From: Deltaproteobacteria bacterium
GTDB taxonomy: Bacteria > Desulfobacterota > Desulfobacteria > Desulfobacterales > C00003060
Length of the DNA stretch: 34,544 nucleotides
NCBI GenBank assembly: GCA_016930875.1
Contig: JAFGFW010000202.1
Location: 1-34,544, forward strand
Reading direction: 5' to 3'
Below the pieces are notes generated by a model. That model did no database searches. It was given only the letters and a program-made list of their open reading frames with translations, and was not told the DNA's origin. A program made the translations under genes and the position numbers. Shown here one piece after another: positions 8,766 to 16,467 of this stretch. The number at the start of each line of letters is the position of its first letter. Position 1 is the stretch's first letter.

Positions 8766-8920
8766 GCAAAAAAGCCGGCTAGGGGAGAAAGGGGCTATAT
8801 GTACGAAAAGCAACTAATATTAACAGGCCTTGGTCCTGGATTGTGGAATTCGCAATTTTTCAATTCCGGTTTATCCGGGATTAAATTAGGGCACTTCCAG
8901 AAAATCGGAAGTGATAAAAC
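8766..8920. other. Non-coding stretch between wtp promoter and vapC remnant
   Basis: No gene is visible. It contains a hairpin with 7-bp arms (CACTTCC at 8892-8898, GGAAGTG at 8907-8913) and an AGCCGGCT palindrome next to a run of six A (T on the minus strand) around 8770-8780, which could be a poor terminator for the vapC remnant. The sequence appears to replace the missing body of vapC. Confidence 0.4.
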
Positions 8921-9082
8921 TCAGAATGTGGCGGGTCTACGGAAGGAATAGAGCGGCCGAGATATTAGGGCCAAAACCGAGCACGCTGTTAGTGAATCCA
9001 ACAGATCTTCTGTTTCACGGGTGGCTTCATCTGAAAAACACCAAGCCATAGTAGCCGAACAATCCAATACAAACTCCTTCAT
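8921..9082 (-). pseudogene. Truncated VapC-like PIN-domain toxin
   Basis: A 53-codon frame begins with MKEFVLDCSATMAWCFSDEA, the standard start of a VapC-type PIN ribonuclease, including the first catalytic aspartate (Asp7). Similarity to the family appears to end near residue 31; the rest (ending ...YSFRRPATF) is not PIN-like and a full toxin would be about 130-140 aa. The ATG overlaps the antitoxin stop by one base (TGATG), the normal arrangement of a toxin-antitoxin operon. The toxin body, with the other acidic residues, is missing, so it cannot be an active nuclease. Confidence 0.72.
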
Positions 9083-9321
9083 CAGGCTCTCCCTTCATCG
9101 ATCATGTCCCGAATTTTCAGCCCGCTTAAGCGATTGCGACCTTGAATCTCCTTGATTTCTTTAATGGCGAGACGAATCTGGCTTTGATCGGTTTTGGAAG
9201 CAGATATAAGTTTTGCTACAGGTTTGCCCCTGTTTGTAATGAGAAATTCTTGACCTTTTCGCACCTTTGCGAGTAATTCTGACAGGCGAGTCTTGGCTTC
9301 GTGTGTTCCTATCTGTTCCAT
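9082..9321 (-). CDS. Phd/YefM-type antitoxin
   Basis: 79-aa antitoxin: MEQIGTHEAKTRLSELLAKV and FLITNRGKPVAKLI are the classical Phd/YefM DNA-binding and dimerisation segment, followed by a polar C-terminal tail that would wrap the toxin. Its start has GGAGG at a 6-nt spacing. An AT-rich inverted repeat (TATAA, 9 nt, TTATA at 9343-9361) upstream may be the autoregulatory operator. The partner vapC is truncated, so this is an orphan antitoxin that may still act as a repressor or neutralise toxins encoded elsewhere. Confidence 0.85.
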   Translation of the reverse strand: MEQIGTHEAKTRLSELLAKVRKGQEFLITNRGKPVAKLISASKTDQSQIRLAIKEIKEIQGRNRLSGLKIRDMIDEGRA

Positions 9322-9462
9322 GAAAAACCTCCATAGAATGGATATAATAAGTTAGTTTATAAATTCGTTTACTTCAATTATTTCATCGATGCAAGGCCCC
9401 CGGTTTCCGATTTTATGTCCCAAAAGTGGGATTGAATTACACTACATGGTATGATGGCCTCA

Positions 9463-9507
9463 GCCGGGGAACGAAGGGAGCCCGTAGGGCGACCGGAGTT
9501 CCCCGGC
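9463..9507. repeat. Composite palindromic repeat beside HDOD fragment
   Basis: Outer arms GCCGGGGAAC (9463-9472) and GTTCCCCGGC (9498-9507) are perfectly complementary over 10 bp. A second nested stem, GCCC (9480-9483) with GGGC (9487-9490), sits in the loop. This resembles a REP/BIME-like mobile palindrome. It ends about 15 bp before the truncated HDOD coding sequence resumes, so it may mark the break point. Confidence 0.6.
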
Positions 9508-9535
9508 AGGCAGCAGAGAAAGGAAGATACCAAGG

Positions 9536-10030
9536 GTGGTGAACAAAATAGAGAGTATGACCCGCAGCGCTTATTGTGATATTGAAAAGGTGAGTCAACT
9601 GATCAGCGGGGAACCGGCACTGCTTGCCCAGATCCTCAAAGTCGTTAATTCTGCCTATTTCGGCCTCCCCAGGGAAATTACAAGGGTGAGCTATGCCATT
9701 GCCTTTTTGGGGCTCAACCAGCTTCACCCCATGGTCCTTCCCCTGTCCGTCATCAATACCCTAGATGTCCATGACAAGGATGAACTCCACGGCTTTTGGT
9801 TTCACTCCTTTTATACGGCCATTTCTACGAAGTACCTGGCAAGAAAGTACGAGCCACTACTGTCCTACGAAGAATTATGGTCAGCAGCCATGCTTCACGA
9901 CATAGGCAAACTCGTCTACCTGAAGTTTTTTCCTGACCATTACCGAGCACTAAGGGATTTCTGCAACGAGCATGGTCGTCTATTTAGCGAAGCAGAAAAG
10001 CATTTTTCACTGCCCTCAAGCGCTTATTAG
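9536..10030 (+). pseudogene. HDOD-domain protein fragment
   Basis: A 164-aa open stretch with clear HDOD character: VSQLISGEPALLAQILKVVN, NSAYFGLPREI, then the degenerate HD region AAMLHDIGKLVYL. HDOD proteins serve in signalling (chemotaxis, cyclic-di-GMP and motility regulation) and normally run to about 280 aa or more. Here both ends are missing. The N-terminal helix bundle begins abruptly at IPRVVNKIESM, in frame with a stop at 9485-9487. The C-terminus stops at SLPSSAY, where the second half of the domain should follow. The GTG at 9536 has no convincing ribosome site. It lies between an orphan antitoxin and the 3' end of the sbcC-like gene, and is probably non-functional. Confidence 0.75.
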
Positions 10031-10129
10031 GGATTAAATTTTTGTGATACACAAGCATCTGAGACTTCACAAAGCTGATAGAGGGCCAAAGGCAGGTTTG
10101 CTGTGCAGACAGCCTTGAACCCGCCGCGA

Positions 10130-12763
10130 TCATCCCAATCGAACCACTGTTGCCTCACCGATATTGCTGTACCGGTCTGGGACACAAGTGAGGATGATGA
10201 TTTGACATTCTTGACCCGCCTTCGCAAGGACGGCTCCCATCAATTTAAGCCTCTCAGGGTCTGTATATCCCAGAGCATCATCCAAAATGAGAGAGGCCCC
10301 GCCGTCCTTTGAAACGGTCATCGCACAGGCCAGACGAGATATCAGAGAGATCTGTTCTTTGGTGCCCCCGCTCAAGGAATCGAATGGGACATTGCAACCA
10401 TCCATCGTCCGACTGGCAACCGACAGATTCTCAGTCACCTCAACCTCAAAGGAGTCATTGAATACCAATCGTCCGAGCCTCTCGATTTTCTCTTTCAGGG
10501 GAGCCACATAGGCCCTACGCGCCTTATCTCGTTCCTCTTTCATGGTTACATACAACAACTTAGCTGCCGATGCTCTCCGTATCATCGCTATATTTTCTTG
10601 CCGTATGTAATTGAAATGACTCTGGGCTGCTTGGAGCTTTTCATGCAAACCCTCTTCACCGAATACCTTGAGGCGAGTTCGTACCTCTGTGTTTTCTTGC
10701 TGCGCCGCTTCACGCTTTTTCTCTACCGTTTGCAGAGAACCTTTCGCGGTTTCCGCCAGGGTTCTCACTCGGTCAGGTTCCTTGCCGCGAAGATTTGCCT
10801 CGGCAGACTTGACGTTCTCCTCTTCTTTATGGACAGCCTTGGTGCACTTGAAAAGCTCCGATTCGAGGTCGTCATCCGGGGTGTCCCTCCGGGATCGCGA
10901 AAGCTCGTCTTCAGCGCGTTTTAGTTCATCAGCCTTAAGGTCAAGCTCCACCCTTGCTTTCTGGTATCGTTCTCTCAGTCCATCTCGCACCTTGCGGGCC
11001 GAATCCAGTTCTGTTCTGGCTTCTTCCCATGCCTTGTTGGCCTTTTCAAGCCCGGCCTCCGCATTTCGTAGTTCCTCCTTTGCGGATTCCAGGTTCGGAG
11101 GAAGATTGGGTTCCGGTACCCGGGCAGTGGGATAAGCAGGAACACCTTTTCCCAGTCCTATGACTTTTCTTTCCAGTTCTTCATAATTGAGATCGCGCAG
11201 GTTTTCTTTCTCGATCTCCTTTCGTCTCGCTATAGTCTGCTGTGCTTTCCGTCTCGCTTCAAAATATTGTCTCGCCTCATCCGCATTGCTTACTCCTGCA
11301 TTATTGCATGAGGCATCAAGCTTTTGCTTTGCTTTCTCGACCCTTTTTAGGAGATCAGATGAACTTGATCCAGCGGTCAAGTCCATCTGCAAAGATCCTG
11401 GAATCGTAACGCGAACCCGATCAGACACTGCTAGACTACGCTTCTCGTCTTTTGCGATACTAGTATGCTCACCATCTATCTGGAAGTCGAGATCGGTCAG
11501 TCCTCGTAGCAGAACACTCGGTGCGCCTGTCTCCAACATCGCCTGAGCTGTAATTAGCGAGCGCTCAACCTTCTGTATTGCGTTCAGAGTTTCTTCGTCT
11601 ACACTGTTTTTCGTCAGTACTTCATCAGCAAGAGCCGCCTCTTCCCGGGCACGATCTATGCGCTCTTTACGTTCCTTCAGTTGTTCCAAATGCAGCTTAT
11701 TGTTGAAGTAATCAAAATCTGAACGACGCAGATTAAGAAGTGATTCGGCCGCTTTGCGTTGCACTTCGGCTGTGGCCGAATCCGATTGTGCTTTCTCCAT
11801 ATCGGTCTCCGCCTTCTTGACGGATGCGGTCGATGATTTGCTGGTTTCTTCGAGTTTTGCGTGTGCTTTTTGGGCTTTGGAGGCAGCGTCGATAAGGTCT
11901 TGGCGTATCGCCTTATCACGCTTTGCGGCCTGTTCAGATTTTCGTGCCGATTCCAACTTAAGACGAGCGGTTTCCAGAGCGGTTTCCAGGTTTTTGATTT
12001 CATCGAGGGACTTCGTGTATTCAGAAAGATCTCCGCGGAGATCCTGCTCTTGTTTCTTCAATCGTTCCAGTTCCAGGCCGAGATCTGCAGCGCGAACTAT
12101 ATCCTTTTCCAGGTTCTGAATCTGTTTTTCCAGTGAAACAACTTCTGTCTGTGATTCCGCCTGGGCTTTTTGGGCCTCCTGCAATTCCTTTTTTTCGCTG
12201 CCGCGTTCCGTGAAATAGCGTCCGTACTCCTCCCGAACCTTATCGAAAAGGCTTTCCTCTCGTGGATCTGCCTGTTGACCACCCGCAGCAATATCTAGAG
12301 CGGCCGATAATGATGTCTGCCTTGATAAATTGGCCTGCCGGATCGCTTCACCTTGCTGAATGCAAAGTGCTTTCCACAGATCTATGTCTATGGTTTCGCG
12401 GAGAATCTCCTCGGCACGTTCATGAGCTTCACGCCCGGTGTGGTTTTCCATGTTGGGACTTGTGATAGTCAGGGTAGTCTCCGGTTTTTTGTAAAACCTC
12501 TTGAAGTAAGTAAAACGGTAGGGACCGCTTTCTGCTTCCAATTCAATTTCGGGACCTGCGTCATGATGCACAGGCCTGACTGCGTCGACACTTCGGTGCT
12601 TACTCGAATCGAGATAATCGAAAAGAAGACCTATTGCCTCGCTGAGGCTGGTTTTTCCCGTTTCATTCGGACCCTCTACAATGGTTAAGCCATTGGGGCC
12701 GAATTGTACCTCGGATTCATCAATTCCCCGGTAATTGGCCAGCCGGAGGCGAAGGAGTCTCAT
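10130..12763 (-). CDS. SbcC/YhaN-like SMC-type ATPase
   Basis: 877-aa ATPase that should partner the upstream SbcD-like nuclease in double-strand-end processing. Walker A is GPNETGKT at 31-38; after it comes a long heptad-rich coiled coil (about 170-720). The ABC signature LSGGT lies near 797-801 and Walker B SLILDDALGYTD near 824-835. No CxxC zinc hook is visible in the coiled coil, unlike Rad50 and classical SbcC, and the protein is shorter than E. coli SbcC (1048 aa); it is closer to the YhaN-like type. The ATG overlaps the sbcD-like stop by 4 bp (ATGA). All ATPase motifs are intact, so it is probably functional although its neighbours are decayed. A role in phage or plasmid defence is suggested only by location. 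Confidence 0.85.
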   Translation of the reverse strand: MRLLRLRLANYRGIDESEVQFGPNGLTIVEGPNETGKTSLSEAIGLLFDYLDSSKHRSVDAVRPVHHDAGPEIELEAESGPYRFTYFKRFYKKPETTLTITSPNMENHTGREAHERAEEILRETIDIDLWKALCIQQGEAIRQANLSRQTSLSAALDIAAGGQQADPREESLFDKVREEYGRYFTERGSEKKELQEAQKAQAESQTEVVSLEKQIQNLEKDIVRAADLGLELERLKKQEQDLRGDLSEYTKSLDEIKNLETALETARLKLESARKSEQAAKRDKAIRQDLIDAASKAQKAHAKLEETSKSSTASVKKAETDMEKAQSDSATAEVQRKAAESLLNLRRSDFDYFNNKLHLEQLKERKERIDRAREEAALADEVLTKNSVDEETLNAIQKVERSLITAQAMLETGAPSVLLRGLTDLDFQIDGEHTSIAKDEKRSLAVSDRVRVTIPGSLQMDLTAGSSSSDLLKRVEKAKQKLDASCNNAGVSNADEARQYFEARRKAQQTIARRKEIEKENLRDLNYEELERKVIGLGKGVPAYPTARVPEPNLPPNLESAKEELRNAEAGLEKANKAWEEARTELDSARKVRDGLRERYQKARVELDLKADELKRAEDELSRSRRDTPDDDLESELFKCTKAVHKEEENVKSAEANLRGKEPDRVRTLAETAKGSLQTVEKKREAAQQENTEVRTRLKVFGEEGLHEKLQAAQSHFNYIRQENIAMIRRASAAKLLYVTMKEERDKARRAYVAPLKEKIERLGRLVFNDSFEVEVTENLSVASRTMDGCNVPFDSLSGGTKEQISLISRLACAMTVSKDGGASLILDDALGYTDPERLKLMGAVLAKAGQECQIIILTCVPDRYSNIGEATVVRLG

Positions 12764-13890
12764 AATTCCCTCCCTGAAAGTCTAACGAGGAGAGCAAGGG
12801 CATCGCGTGAAGTGACAGCATCGGGACCTGATTCTTGAACATTTGACCGCAACCGTTCAACGGTACTACTGGCAAAACCCGAAAACCCAAGGTCTGTGAA
12901 ATCGGCATCTTCCGGAATTACGGCGAGATTGTCCATGCGTGTTTCGACTGCGCCCAGAATATCTTGAGCATGAGAAATAAGTTCTTCAAGCTCGCTATGG
13001 AGTGATAGAGAGAGCGCGCCGACAAAACGCAATTTGACAACGGTTCGTTCTTTGTTTTCAAGATTTTCAACCCAGGCACGTAGCGCATCGATGTCCTCTT
13101 TGGAATTTAGGTCTATTTGTTCACGCTCGATGAATTTCCATCTTCCGATATTCACCTCTTTTGTAGTTACGCCCTCATTGTTGATTGTAACGACAAGGGC
13201 AAAGCCCGGTTTCACCTCGTTATAATCCGTTTGCTCGGCAGTGCCTGCGTACCACACGCAACCGCTGTCACCGACCTCGGTGAGAGAATGTCGATCTCCG
13301 AGAGCCAGGTAATGAATTTTGTTCTGTGCTATCGCGGTTTCGGCTGAACGAAGAGAAATAAGAGCTGGATCGTCAGGATTTGGAGAAAGGCTGTCCACCA
13401 TCCCATGGGCAACACAAACACGCAGAGTATCGACAATGGGTTCAAGTTTTCCTGTCGTCAAAGCAACCAGATCTTGCAGAGGGCGTTTCGATGCCCAGGG
13501 TATCCCTATTATCTCAATGCCTTCGTCAACGCGAATGGGATTCGTGTCCTCAATCACATGGACATGGGGCGGTTTGCGCTCTAAAAAAGTCGTGCTGCGG
13601 TAAACGGATGCCGCGTTGAGCGGATCATGGTTGCCGGGGAGCAGGTATACAGAAACCGGCACATCCTTCAAAGCCTCGATGGCGCGCAAGACGGTCTTTC
13701 GGTCAACCAGGTTTGACTCGAATACATCGCCGCATACCACCACAAACCGGCAATCCTCCTCTTCGGCCATGCGACCAAGTTCACGGATGGCATCAAATCG
13801 GGACTGGGCGAATCTCTCCTGAACCCCTTCAGAAAAGAAGTGCCGGGTCATCCCTAACTGCCAGTCACCTGTATGCAGAAAGCGCGTCAC
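12760..13890 (-). CDS. SbcD/YhaO-like metallophosphoesterase nuclease
   Basis: 376-aa calcineurin-like nuclease. Numbering here is from an in-frame ATG eight codons further out: HTGDWQLG (Asp17), GDVFE (Asp63), LPGNHD (Asn95-His96), VAHGM (His170) and ALGDRHS (Asp207, His209). Two positions differ from Mre11/SbcD: the first motif has DxQ instead of DxH, and the last has GDxH instead of GHxH. I believe related actinobacterial exonuclease subunits share this pattern, so it is probably a subfamily trait. I prefer the GTG at 13888-13890: AAGGA lies 8 nt upstream and the same arrangement precedes the truncated second copy at 16639. The longer start (13914) would overlap the rhuM remnant. The last 4 bp overlap the ATPase gene. 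Confidence 0.85.
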   Translation of the reverse strand: MTRFLHTGDWQLGMTRHFFSEGVQERFAQSRFDAIRELGRMAEEEDCRFVVVCGDVFESNLVDRKTVLRAIEALKDVPVSVYLLPGNHDPLNAASVYRSTTFLERKPPHVHVIEDTNPIRVDEGIEIIGIPWASKRPLQDLVALTTGKLEPIVDTLRVCVAHGMVDSLSPNPDDPALISLRSAETAIAQNKIHYLALGDRHSLTEVGDSGCVWYAGTAEQTDYNEVKPGFALVVTINNEGVTTKEVNIGRWKFIEREQIDLNSKEDIDALRAWVENLENKERTVVKLRFVGALSLSLHSELEELISHAQDILGAVETRMDNLAVIPEDADFTDLGFSGFASSTVERLRSNVQESGPDAVTSRDALALLVRLSGREL

Positions 13891-13894
13891 GTGT

Positions 13895-14098
13895 TCATTC
13901 CTTAATAATGACATCCAGATTGTAGTAATGGGTGGGTTTGGTAGAAAATTCGGAATTTCCGAATTTTCTCATCACCTGTTCTTCCACAAGCTCCCCTTCT
14001 TTAAAGATGTTCTTGATGTGTTCATTGATGGTGGATTTGGCTTTGCCGAAAAGCTGTGCCATCTGATCCTGGATGAGCCAGACGGTTTCTTCCTGCAT
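13895..14098 (-). pseudogene. RhuM-family protein fragment
   Basis: The 67-aa frame matches the N-terminal region of the virulence-protein RhuM family (ETVWLIQDQMAQLFGKAKST, then INEHIKNIFKEGELVEEQ and YYNLDVII). RhuM proteins are usually around 330 aa and occur in genomic islands and near restriction systems; their function is unclear. Here the frame begins inside the conserved region and ends at IIKE just where family members continue into the main domain, so only about 65 residues remain. It directly abuts the PglZ fragment upstream and runs into the sbcD-like start downstream. Confidence 0.7.
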
Positions 14099-14243
14099 CG
14101 AATGGGATCAGTTCAAATCCCCGCTCGCGTATCCCTTCAAGAATCCCTTCCTCCAGGAGAAGCCCATCGGGATCGGCAACCAGTGTCAGACGAGCCACCT
14201 TTGGAGTAAACTCCTTGAGAATCTGGTCGCGCCAGCTATTCAT
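14096..14243 (-). pseudogene. 5' fragment of a PglZ-domain gene
   Basis: Starting at the ATG at 14241-14243, about 49 codons read MNSWRDQILKEFTPKVARLT then LVADPDGLLLEEGIL and IRERGFELIPFD, which I recognise as the N-terminus of PglZ-domain proteins linked to BREX-type and other phage defence loci. A proper ribosome site (GGAG, 6-nt spacing) precedes the ATG, so the true 5' end is preserved. The similarity stops at IPFD around 14096, where RhuM sequence begins in another frame; the frame itself runs on to 14022 as unrelated residues. The rest of a gene of many hundreds of codons is absent. Confidence 0.65.
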
Positions 14244-14520
14244 AAAAGACTCCAACCGCGAATGGACGCGAATGAACGCTAATAAAAGATGATAATAAGT
14301 CATGTTCATTCGTGGTTCTCCTGCTTGGTCACAGTCCGACTGAACAAGTTGCTCGAAGTTGGTCACAGGCCTGGTCACTACCAGGTAGGTTAGCATCCTG
14401 CCGGGTGAATAATAGCCATTTATGATCCCGTAAATGGATTCATGATTCCTTTTCCGGTTCGACGTTGAATACGGCTGGATATACGCCAAGCGTATAAGCT
14501 TATGCGCGCGCTCATATCGC
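14244..14520. other. Degenerate stretch with GCGAATGAAC-type repeats
   Basis: No intact gene. Near 14258-14282 and 14301-14315 there are copies of a GCGAATGGAC/GCGAATGAAC motif in opposite orientations, matching copies at 16206-16231. On the minus strand, 14303-14400 can be read as a frame containing VVTRPVTNFEQLVQSD, possibly the 3' end of a lost gene, but I do not recognise it. A larger open frame (14022-14489) spanning this and the PglZ piece is chimeric. Confidence 0.4.
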
Positions 14521-14558
14521 CGCTCGTAAAATGCGTGCGCGCTCGTATTTTACGAGCG
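14521..14558 (-). terminator. Stem-loop immediately after the AlbA_2 gene
   Basis: Perfect 12-bp inverted repeat CGCTCGTAAAAT (14521-14532) and ATTTTACGAGCG (14547-14558) with a 14-nt loop, beginning at the base next to the TAG stop of the AlbA_2 gene. It has the size and position of a transcription terminator or 3'-stabilising hairpin, though no T-run follows on the minus strand. It could alternatively be a palindromic repeat inserted at the gene end. Confidence 0.5.
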
Positions 14559-16223
14559 CTACTCATAAACAACCCCCTTGCCCTTGCCTTTAGGAACGAT
14601 TTTTCCGCCTTGAGTCAATCTTTTCAGTAAGCGTGTCGCTTGAAATGGACTAATCCGGCAAAGTTCCGCCGCCTCCGCCCGTTTGATGGAACCGTGCTTG
14701 TCGATATAGGCCAGAACCATCTGTTTCTGCTGGATGGGGTCGAATCCGGCTTGTCGGACATAGGCGGCTTTCTGACCGGCATGCTGGTACACCTTGGCGC
14801 TCAGGGTGTAAGTGCGGCCCCGTCCGCTTCCGTGGGCATCCACCAGGCCGGCTTCCACCAGCTTTTCGAGCGAGGTGCGTGTTGCCTGTTCGGACTTCTG
14901 GGTATCGGCGGTCAGGTCCGCGGTGGTCAGACGTCGCTCATGACGCAAGCGGGAAAGGATGATCAGGCTGTCGATCGGCATGGCGGTTCCGGTCTGCTCC
15001 TCGTGGCGCAGAATCATTTCCAGAAACCCGGTATCGGCATCTGACTTGGTCAGCATGAGCACGACGGAGGTGGCATCCGACATTGCATAATCCGGAGCTG
15101 GACGACCGTAGCGCAGCATGCCTTCATAGATCCGATCAATACCACGACCTGTACGTTCGGCGAGTCCGATCCGCTTTACAATATCCGCTAAGAGGGGATT
15201 GCGGGAGCGTGGTGCGGCTACCAGCAGGTTGTGCAGTGTGATGCCTTCCACAAAGCCGCCCGGGCTGGAAAGTGTCAGCCCATCATCGTCGAGGCGGACA
15301 TGAACCGCACCCAGCCTGGAATAATCGCGATGCACCAGTGCGTTGATAAATGCTTCCCGGAAAGCCCGGCGGTCGTAATTCGGGATTGGCACACGGAAAA
15401 GCCCCACTTGAATTTCCTGCTCATCGATATGGGCTTTGAAAAGCAGCTCTACTTCTTCGAAGGTCTGCAGCAGTGGTTTCCTTAAAAACTCATTGACCCG
15501 AACATCCGTGCCTTCTAAAACTTGAAAGGCGACTTCATGGGCAGGTACGTGATTTCGCAGGATTTCTTCAGGACCCATTAGGAGAAGGCCTGCGACTGTT
15601 GGTTTTCGAACGCCTTCGATAGTAGTGACGAGGCCCAATGCATCGTCTAACTCTTCGTCAGCCAGGGGAAGCAGCGCCGTGTCGCCGCCATATCGACGGA
15701 TTGACTCCCGTATCCTTTGGCGCTGCAAGGGATTCAGAGCTTCGGCTGTGAGCGATGTAAGTGGAATTGCCGAGGGATCAACAAGCCCCATGGAAGACTG
15801 GCGCTGTATAAATTCGTGCGGGTAGAAGGGCACAGCTTCGGGTTTTCCGTTTGTCAACAGGCGACGGCGTAAGAGCAGGCCCTCTGAAGTGGAAACTATA
15901 GATCTGGTTTTGGGTACCTGGACTACAACAATCGTTTTGCCATCTAAATCAAACAGCTCTGCTCTCAATGCTATGGACGGATTGGTCTTATTGGCAATCA
16001 GGGCGGCAAGTCCGGCGGAATCTTGGTGATTGGGATAGGCACCGGTAACTGTTCCATCGTCTTCCACACCAAGAAACAACGTGCCACCCTCTGTGTTGGC
16101 CAGGGCAACAATAGCCGCCACCAGTTCCCTATCAGGTAACGGTTTTCGATCGCTCTTGAACTCAACCGTGAGCGTCTCGCCCTTTGTCAGAGTATCCCTC
16201 AATTTGTGTTCATTCGCGTTCAT
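14559..16223 (-). CDS. AlbA_2/Schlafen-domain ATP-binding protein
   Basis: 554-aa protein of the class often labelled RecG-like ATP-binding or transcriptional regulator. Residues about 10-130 form the AlbA_2 (Schlafen-like) nucleic-acid-binding domain with VEFKSD at 20-25 and LANTEGGTLFLGVEDDG at 41-57. Residues about 270-400 resemble the GHKL-type ATPase fold (AFREAFINALVHRDYS, SSPGGFVEG, ADIVKRIGLAERTGRGIDRI). Two C-terminal winged-helix segments follow (TADLTADTQKSEQATRTSLE and AELCRISPFQATRLLKRL). Such proteins are common in defence islands; their biochemical role is unsettled. The first codons (MNANEH) lie in a dispersed GCGAATGAAC repeat, so the native start may be further in or have been replaced. 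Flanked on both sides by gene fragments and by direct copies of sbcD sequence. Confidence 0.8.
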   Translation of the reverse strand: MNANEHKLRDTLTKGETLTVEFKSDRKPLPDRELVAAIVALANTEGGTLFLGVEDDGTVTGAYPNHQDSAGLAALIANKTNPSIALRAELFDLDGKTIVVVQVPKTRSIVSTSEGLLLRRRLLTNGKPEAVPFYPHEFIQRQSSMGLVDPSAIPLTSLTAEALNPLQRQRIRESIRRYGGDTALLPLADEELDDALGLVTTIEGVRKPTVAGLLLMGPEEILRNHVPAHEVAFQVLEGTDVRVNEFLRKPLLQTFEEVELLFKAHIDEQEIQVGLFRVPIPNYDRRAFREAFINALVHRDYSRLGAVHVRLDDDGLTLSSPGGFVEGITLHNLLVAAPRSRNPLLADIVKRIGLAERTGRGIDRIYEGMLRYGRPAPDYAMSDATSVVLMLTKSDADTGFLEMILRHEEQTGTAMPIDSLIILSRLRHERRLTTADLTADTQKSEQATRTSLEKLVEAGLVDAHGSGRGRTYTLSAKVYQHAGQKAAYVRQAGFDPIQQKQMVLAYIDKHGSIKRAEAAELCRISPFQATRLLKRLTQGGKIVPKGKGKGVVYE

Positions 16224-16231
16224 TCGCGGTT
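16206..16231. repeat. GCGAATGAAC tandem motif at AlbA_2 start
   Basis: The start region of the AlbA_2 gene reads, on the minus strand, CGCGAATGAACGCGAATGAAC. Related copies lie at 14258-14282 and 14301-14315. The repeat supplies the ATG start codon itself. Short tandem motifs of this kind are dispersed in several phyla. Confidence 0.6.
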
Positions 16232-16232
16232 C

Positions 16233-16313
16233 CTATTCCAATACAATCCATGCTTTTCCGGGCTCCTTGCCCTTGGTGAGTTGATCCAGGTAATCCTCAA
16301 ACCGTTGTTTCAT
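16233..16313 (-). pseudogene. C-terminal gene scrap of unknown family
   Basis: A 26-codon frame [20 protein letters not shown] then AWIVLE and a TAG stop has the look of a genuine protein C-terminus. I do not recognise the family. It lies in a different frame from the winged-helix piece just upstream, and nothing in frame extends it upstream past a nearby stop. It ends 10 bp before the AlbA_2 start. Confidence 0.3.
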
Positions 16314-16341
16314 CTGCGCAGACGAAGACCGTCCAGGTCAA

Positions 16342-16413
16342 CTCTCTGGCCTTTAATCCCAGGGTACGTTGCAGCGTATCTCGATTCTTGGCACCTTTCA
16401 GAACGGAGAGCAA
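16342..16413 (-). pseudogene. Winged-helix fragment (Fic/RecG-type C-terminus)
   Basis: About 24 codons (LLSVLKGAKNRDTLQRTLGL then KARE) resemble the C-terminal winged helix shared by Fic-family and RecG-like ATP-binding proteins, whose usual pattern is LLxxLxGxxxRxELQxxLGLKxRE. No start or continuation remains. It is wedged between the truncated sbcD copy and an unrelated C-terminal scrap. Confidence 0.4.
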
Positions 16414-16467
16414 TTGCGGGCTTGCGGACGTCCTTTTCACCCGGTTCCAACAGGCGTGAATCGTCAC

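Noticed and set aside
9463-9507. Palindrome as a rho-independent terminator for a neighbouring gene
   Set aside because: No T-run follows on either strand, and flanking genes do not end there.
14022-14489. 155-codon minus-strand frame as a single gene
   Set aside because: It joins repeat-derived sequence, the PglZ 5' end and out-of-frame RhuM sequence, so it is a chimera and not one protein.
14559-16223. Naming the AlbA_2 protein as RecG helicase
   Set aside because: It lacks helicase motifs; the RecG label comes from database annotation of similar AlbA_2 proteins.
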